DNA from: an uncultured Clostridia bacterium
GTDB taxonomy: Bacteria; Bacillota; Clostridia; Oscillospirales; CAG-272
DNA length: 49,017 bases
Direction of reading: 5' to 3'
Assembly: GCA_945949385.1 (NCBI GenBank)
Contig: CAMFEL010000002.1
Location: forward strand, 1 to 49,017
Part shown: piece by piece, positions 47,662-49,017 of the stretch
Position numbering within the stretch: position 1 is the stretch's first letter
Layout: each line of letters opens with the position of its first letter
Notes under the pieces: model-generated
Told to the model about the DNA's origin: nothing
The model's input: the letters and a program-made list of their open reading frames with translations, nothing else
The model's database searches: none
Program-made: the position numbers and the translations under genes

Positions 47662-49017
47662 TCAGAAAATCGAAAGCTGGTTCGTTTCCGACATACCGTC
47701 AAGCACATGGTTCTGGCTCAGAAGCTCAATGACGGATTTGGAAAGCTTGCCCGCTATCTTCAGATCCTCCACGGAGAAAATATCCTCGGAATCTCTTGCC
47801 GCCATAATATTCTGCGCGGCGCTTTCTCCCAGACCTCCGATAGAGGCAAAGGGAAGCCGTATGCCTCCCTCCTCGGGGAGAAATTTCACCGCGTGGGATT
47901 TGTGAAGATCAACCGGCAGAAACCTTATGCCCCTGGCAACAGCCTCGTTACAAAGCTGAAGCGCGCTGAAGGTTTCCTTGTCCTTTGCCGTGGCGTCCTT
48001 ACCCATGGCGGTTATTTCTTCCATTTTGTACTTGATAGACTGTCTGCCGCCTGCCACCGTTTCCGCTTCAACTCCGCCGGGAGCGGCGGTAAAGTATGCG
48101 GCGTAGAATTCTTTCGGATAGTATATTTTGTACCACCCGAGGCGCAACGCGTCAATTACATAGGCGGCGGCGTGAGCCTTCGGAAACATATATTTTATCT
48201 TTTTACAGGAGTCGATATACCAATCCGGGACTCCCGCGGCGATCATTGCTTCCTCGTATTCAGGCTTAAGCCCCCGTCCCTTTCGCACGTCCTCCATTAT
48301 CTTAAAGGACATCGCCTTATCCATATGGTGATTGTGAATAAGGTACAGCATTATATCGTCGCGGCATCCGATAACGTCGGAAATGGTACATACGCCGCCC
48401 TTGATAAGCTCGTCGGCGTTGCCCAGCCACACTCCCGTGCCGTGGGTAAGTCCCGAAATCTGCAGAAGGTCGGAAAAGGTTTTGGGCTGTGCCTGTATAA
48501 GCACGCCGCGCACGAATTTCGTGTTCATTTCCGGCAGACCCAGCGTGCCCGTATCAACTCCCATAAGATCCTCCTGAGTAACTCCCAGGGGAGCGGGGGA
48601 GGTGAAAAGCTGATATATCTTTCTGTCGCTCAGGTCGCAGTCCAGCACGTTTGTGTTTGTATACTCTTCCATACGCTTGTACTTGGTGGGAATATCGTGT
48701 CCCAGCTCGTCAAGCTTCAGTATGGTGTCGTGGAGATATTTGAACTCGAAGTGGGTGGTGACCGTGTCGGAGTTGGGGTCGTCGGCGGGGTGCTGTACGG
48801 GGCAGAAATCGTAAACCTCGTATTCCCCGGGAACAACGATAATTCCGCCCGGATGCTGTCCCGTGGTGCGCTTTATACCCACGCAGCCGGAAATAAGACG
48901 CTCAACCTCTGCGCGGCACACGGATATTCCCTTGCCCTCCAGATACTTTGCCACATAGCCGAAGGCGGTCTTGTCCGCAAGGGTGCCGATAGTCCCTGCG
49001 CGGAAAGCGTGTCCTTT
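47662..49017 (-). CDS. polC: DNA polymerase III PolC, C-terminal part
   Basis: The 3' 451 codons of a gene that enters from the right edge; the frame is open to 49017. FRAGTIGTLADKTA at the edge, TTGQHPGGIIVVP, LKLDELGHDIPTKYKRMEE and FPKAHAAAYVIDALR are hallmark segments of the PolC fingers and thumb; the C terminus carries the helix-hairpin-helix region (FASIGGLGESAAQNI) and ends in a short QLSIF, a plausible beta-clamp-binding peptide. PolC is the replicative polymerase of low-GC Gram-positives. The visible GTG at 48954 is internal, not a start. A terminator lies 57 nt past the stop. Confidence 0.96.
   Translation of the reverse strand, partial: KGHAFRAGTIGTLADKTAFGYVAKYLEGKGISVCRAEVERLISGCVGIKRTTGQHPGGIIVVPGEYEVYDFCPVQHPADDPNSDTVTTHFEFKYLHDTILKLDELGHDIPTKYKRMEEYTNTNVLDCDLSDRKIYQLFTSPAPLGVTQEDLMGVDTGTLGLPEMNTKFVRGVLIQAQPKTFSDLLQISGLTHGTGVWLGNADELIKGGVCTISDVIGCRDDIMLYLIHNHHMDKAMSFKIMEDVRKGRGLKPEYEEAMIAAGVPDWYIDSCKKIKYMFPKAHAAAYVIDALRLGWYKIYYPKEFYAAYFTAAPGGVEAETVAGGRQSIKYKMEEITAMGKDATAKDKETFSALQLCNEAVARGIRFLPVDLHKSHAVKFLPEEGGIRLPFASIGGLGESAAQNIMAARDSEDIFSVEDLKIAGKLSKSVIELLSQNHVLDGMSETNQLSIF

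Overview
This window looks like chromosomal DNA of a strictly anaerobic, low-to-medium-GC Firmicute of class Clostridia, probably an uncultured gut Oscillospiraceae/Ruminococcaceae-type organism. The evidence is a SCIFF peptide with its radical-SAM maturase, a glycyl radical enzyme with its activase, a class III (anaerobic) ribonucleotide reductase, a PolC-type replicative polymerase, Gram-positive Shine-Dalgarno sequences, and no respiratory or aerobic genes. This is inferred from gene content only. No rRNA, tRNA, IS transposase or CRISPR repeat array was seen.

Layout. 1-2.5 kb: left-going start of a type I-C CRISPR-Cas operon (cas3, then the first 29 codons of cas5), with two matching promoter/operator units. 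2.7-8.7 kb: GH20-like hexosaminidase, a calcineurin-like phosphatase, the SCIFF peptide and maturase, and an Orn/Lys/Arg-type decarboxylase. 8.8-10.0 kb: a P-loop polynucleotide-kinase-like protein whose end overlaps a Thg1-like 3'-5' RNA polymerase gene, a candidate RNA-repair pair. 10.3-13.5 kb: activase and a glycyl radical enzyme of unassigned substrate. 13.8-22 kb: an accessory stretch with a membrane-anchored HTH protein, five or six short lipoproteins (two sharing an almost identical signal-peptide segment, one of them frameshifted), a possible pseudo-ABC-ATPase, a TmrB-like kinase and decayed fragments. 22-25 kb: MFS/GPH-type transporter plus TetR regulator with a perfect 30-bp operator, then an unknown protein. 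25-29.4 kb: a 1278-residue anchored collagen-like/LRR surface protein divergent from a small XRE regulator. 29.4-31.4 kb: PadR-DUF1700-DUF4097 operon. 31.5-36 kb: LysM-GH18 hydrolase, ABC exporter, mannitol-1-phosphate dehydrogenase. 36-38.4 kb: remnant of a large mobile-element protein carrying metallopeptidase-, ADP-ribosyltransferase- and nuclease-like segments. 38.5-40.6 kb: pyrR-uraA with a PyrR attenuator leader. 40.7-43.7 kb: small metabolic genes, and a MarR regulator with paired operators. 43.7-49 kb: thioredoxin reductase, NrdD fused to a redoxin domain (NrdR-type box in its promoter), and the 3' part of polC.

How the genes work together. Several local regulators have a visible target beside them: TetR, PadR, MarR, XRE and PyrR. 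The redox genes trxB and nrdD fit one pathway, electrons from NADPH through TrxB to a redoxin tail on the reductase. The most system-like accessory unit is kinase + Thg1-like polymerase, which could heal and rebuild damaged RNA 5' ends. The type I-C locus is notable for separate but matching promoters in front of cas3 and cas5.
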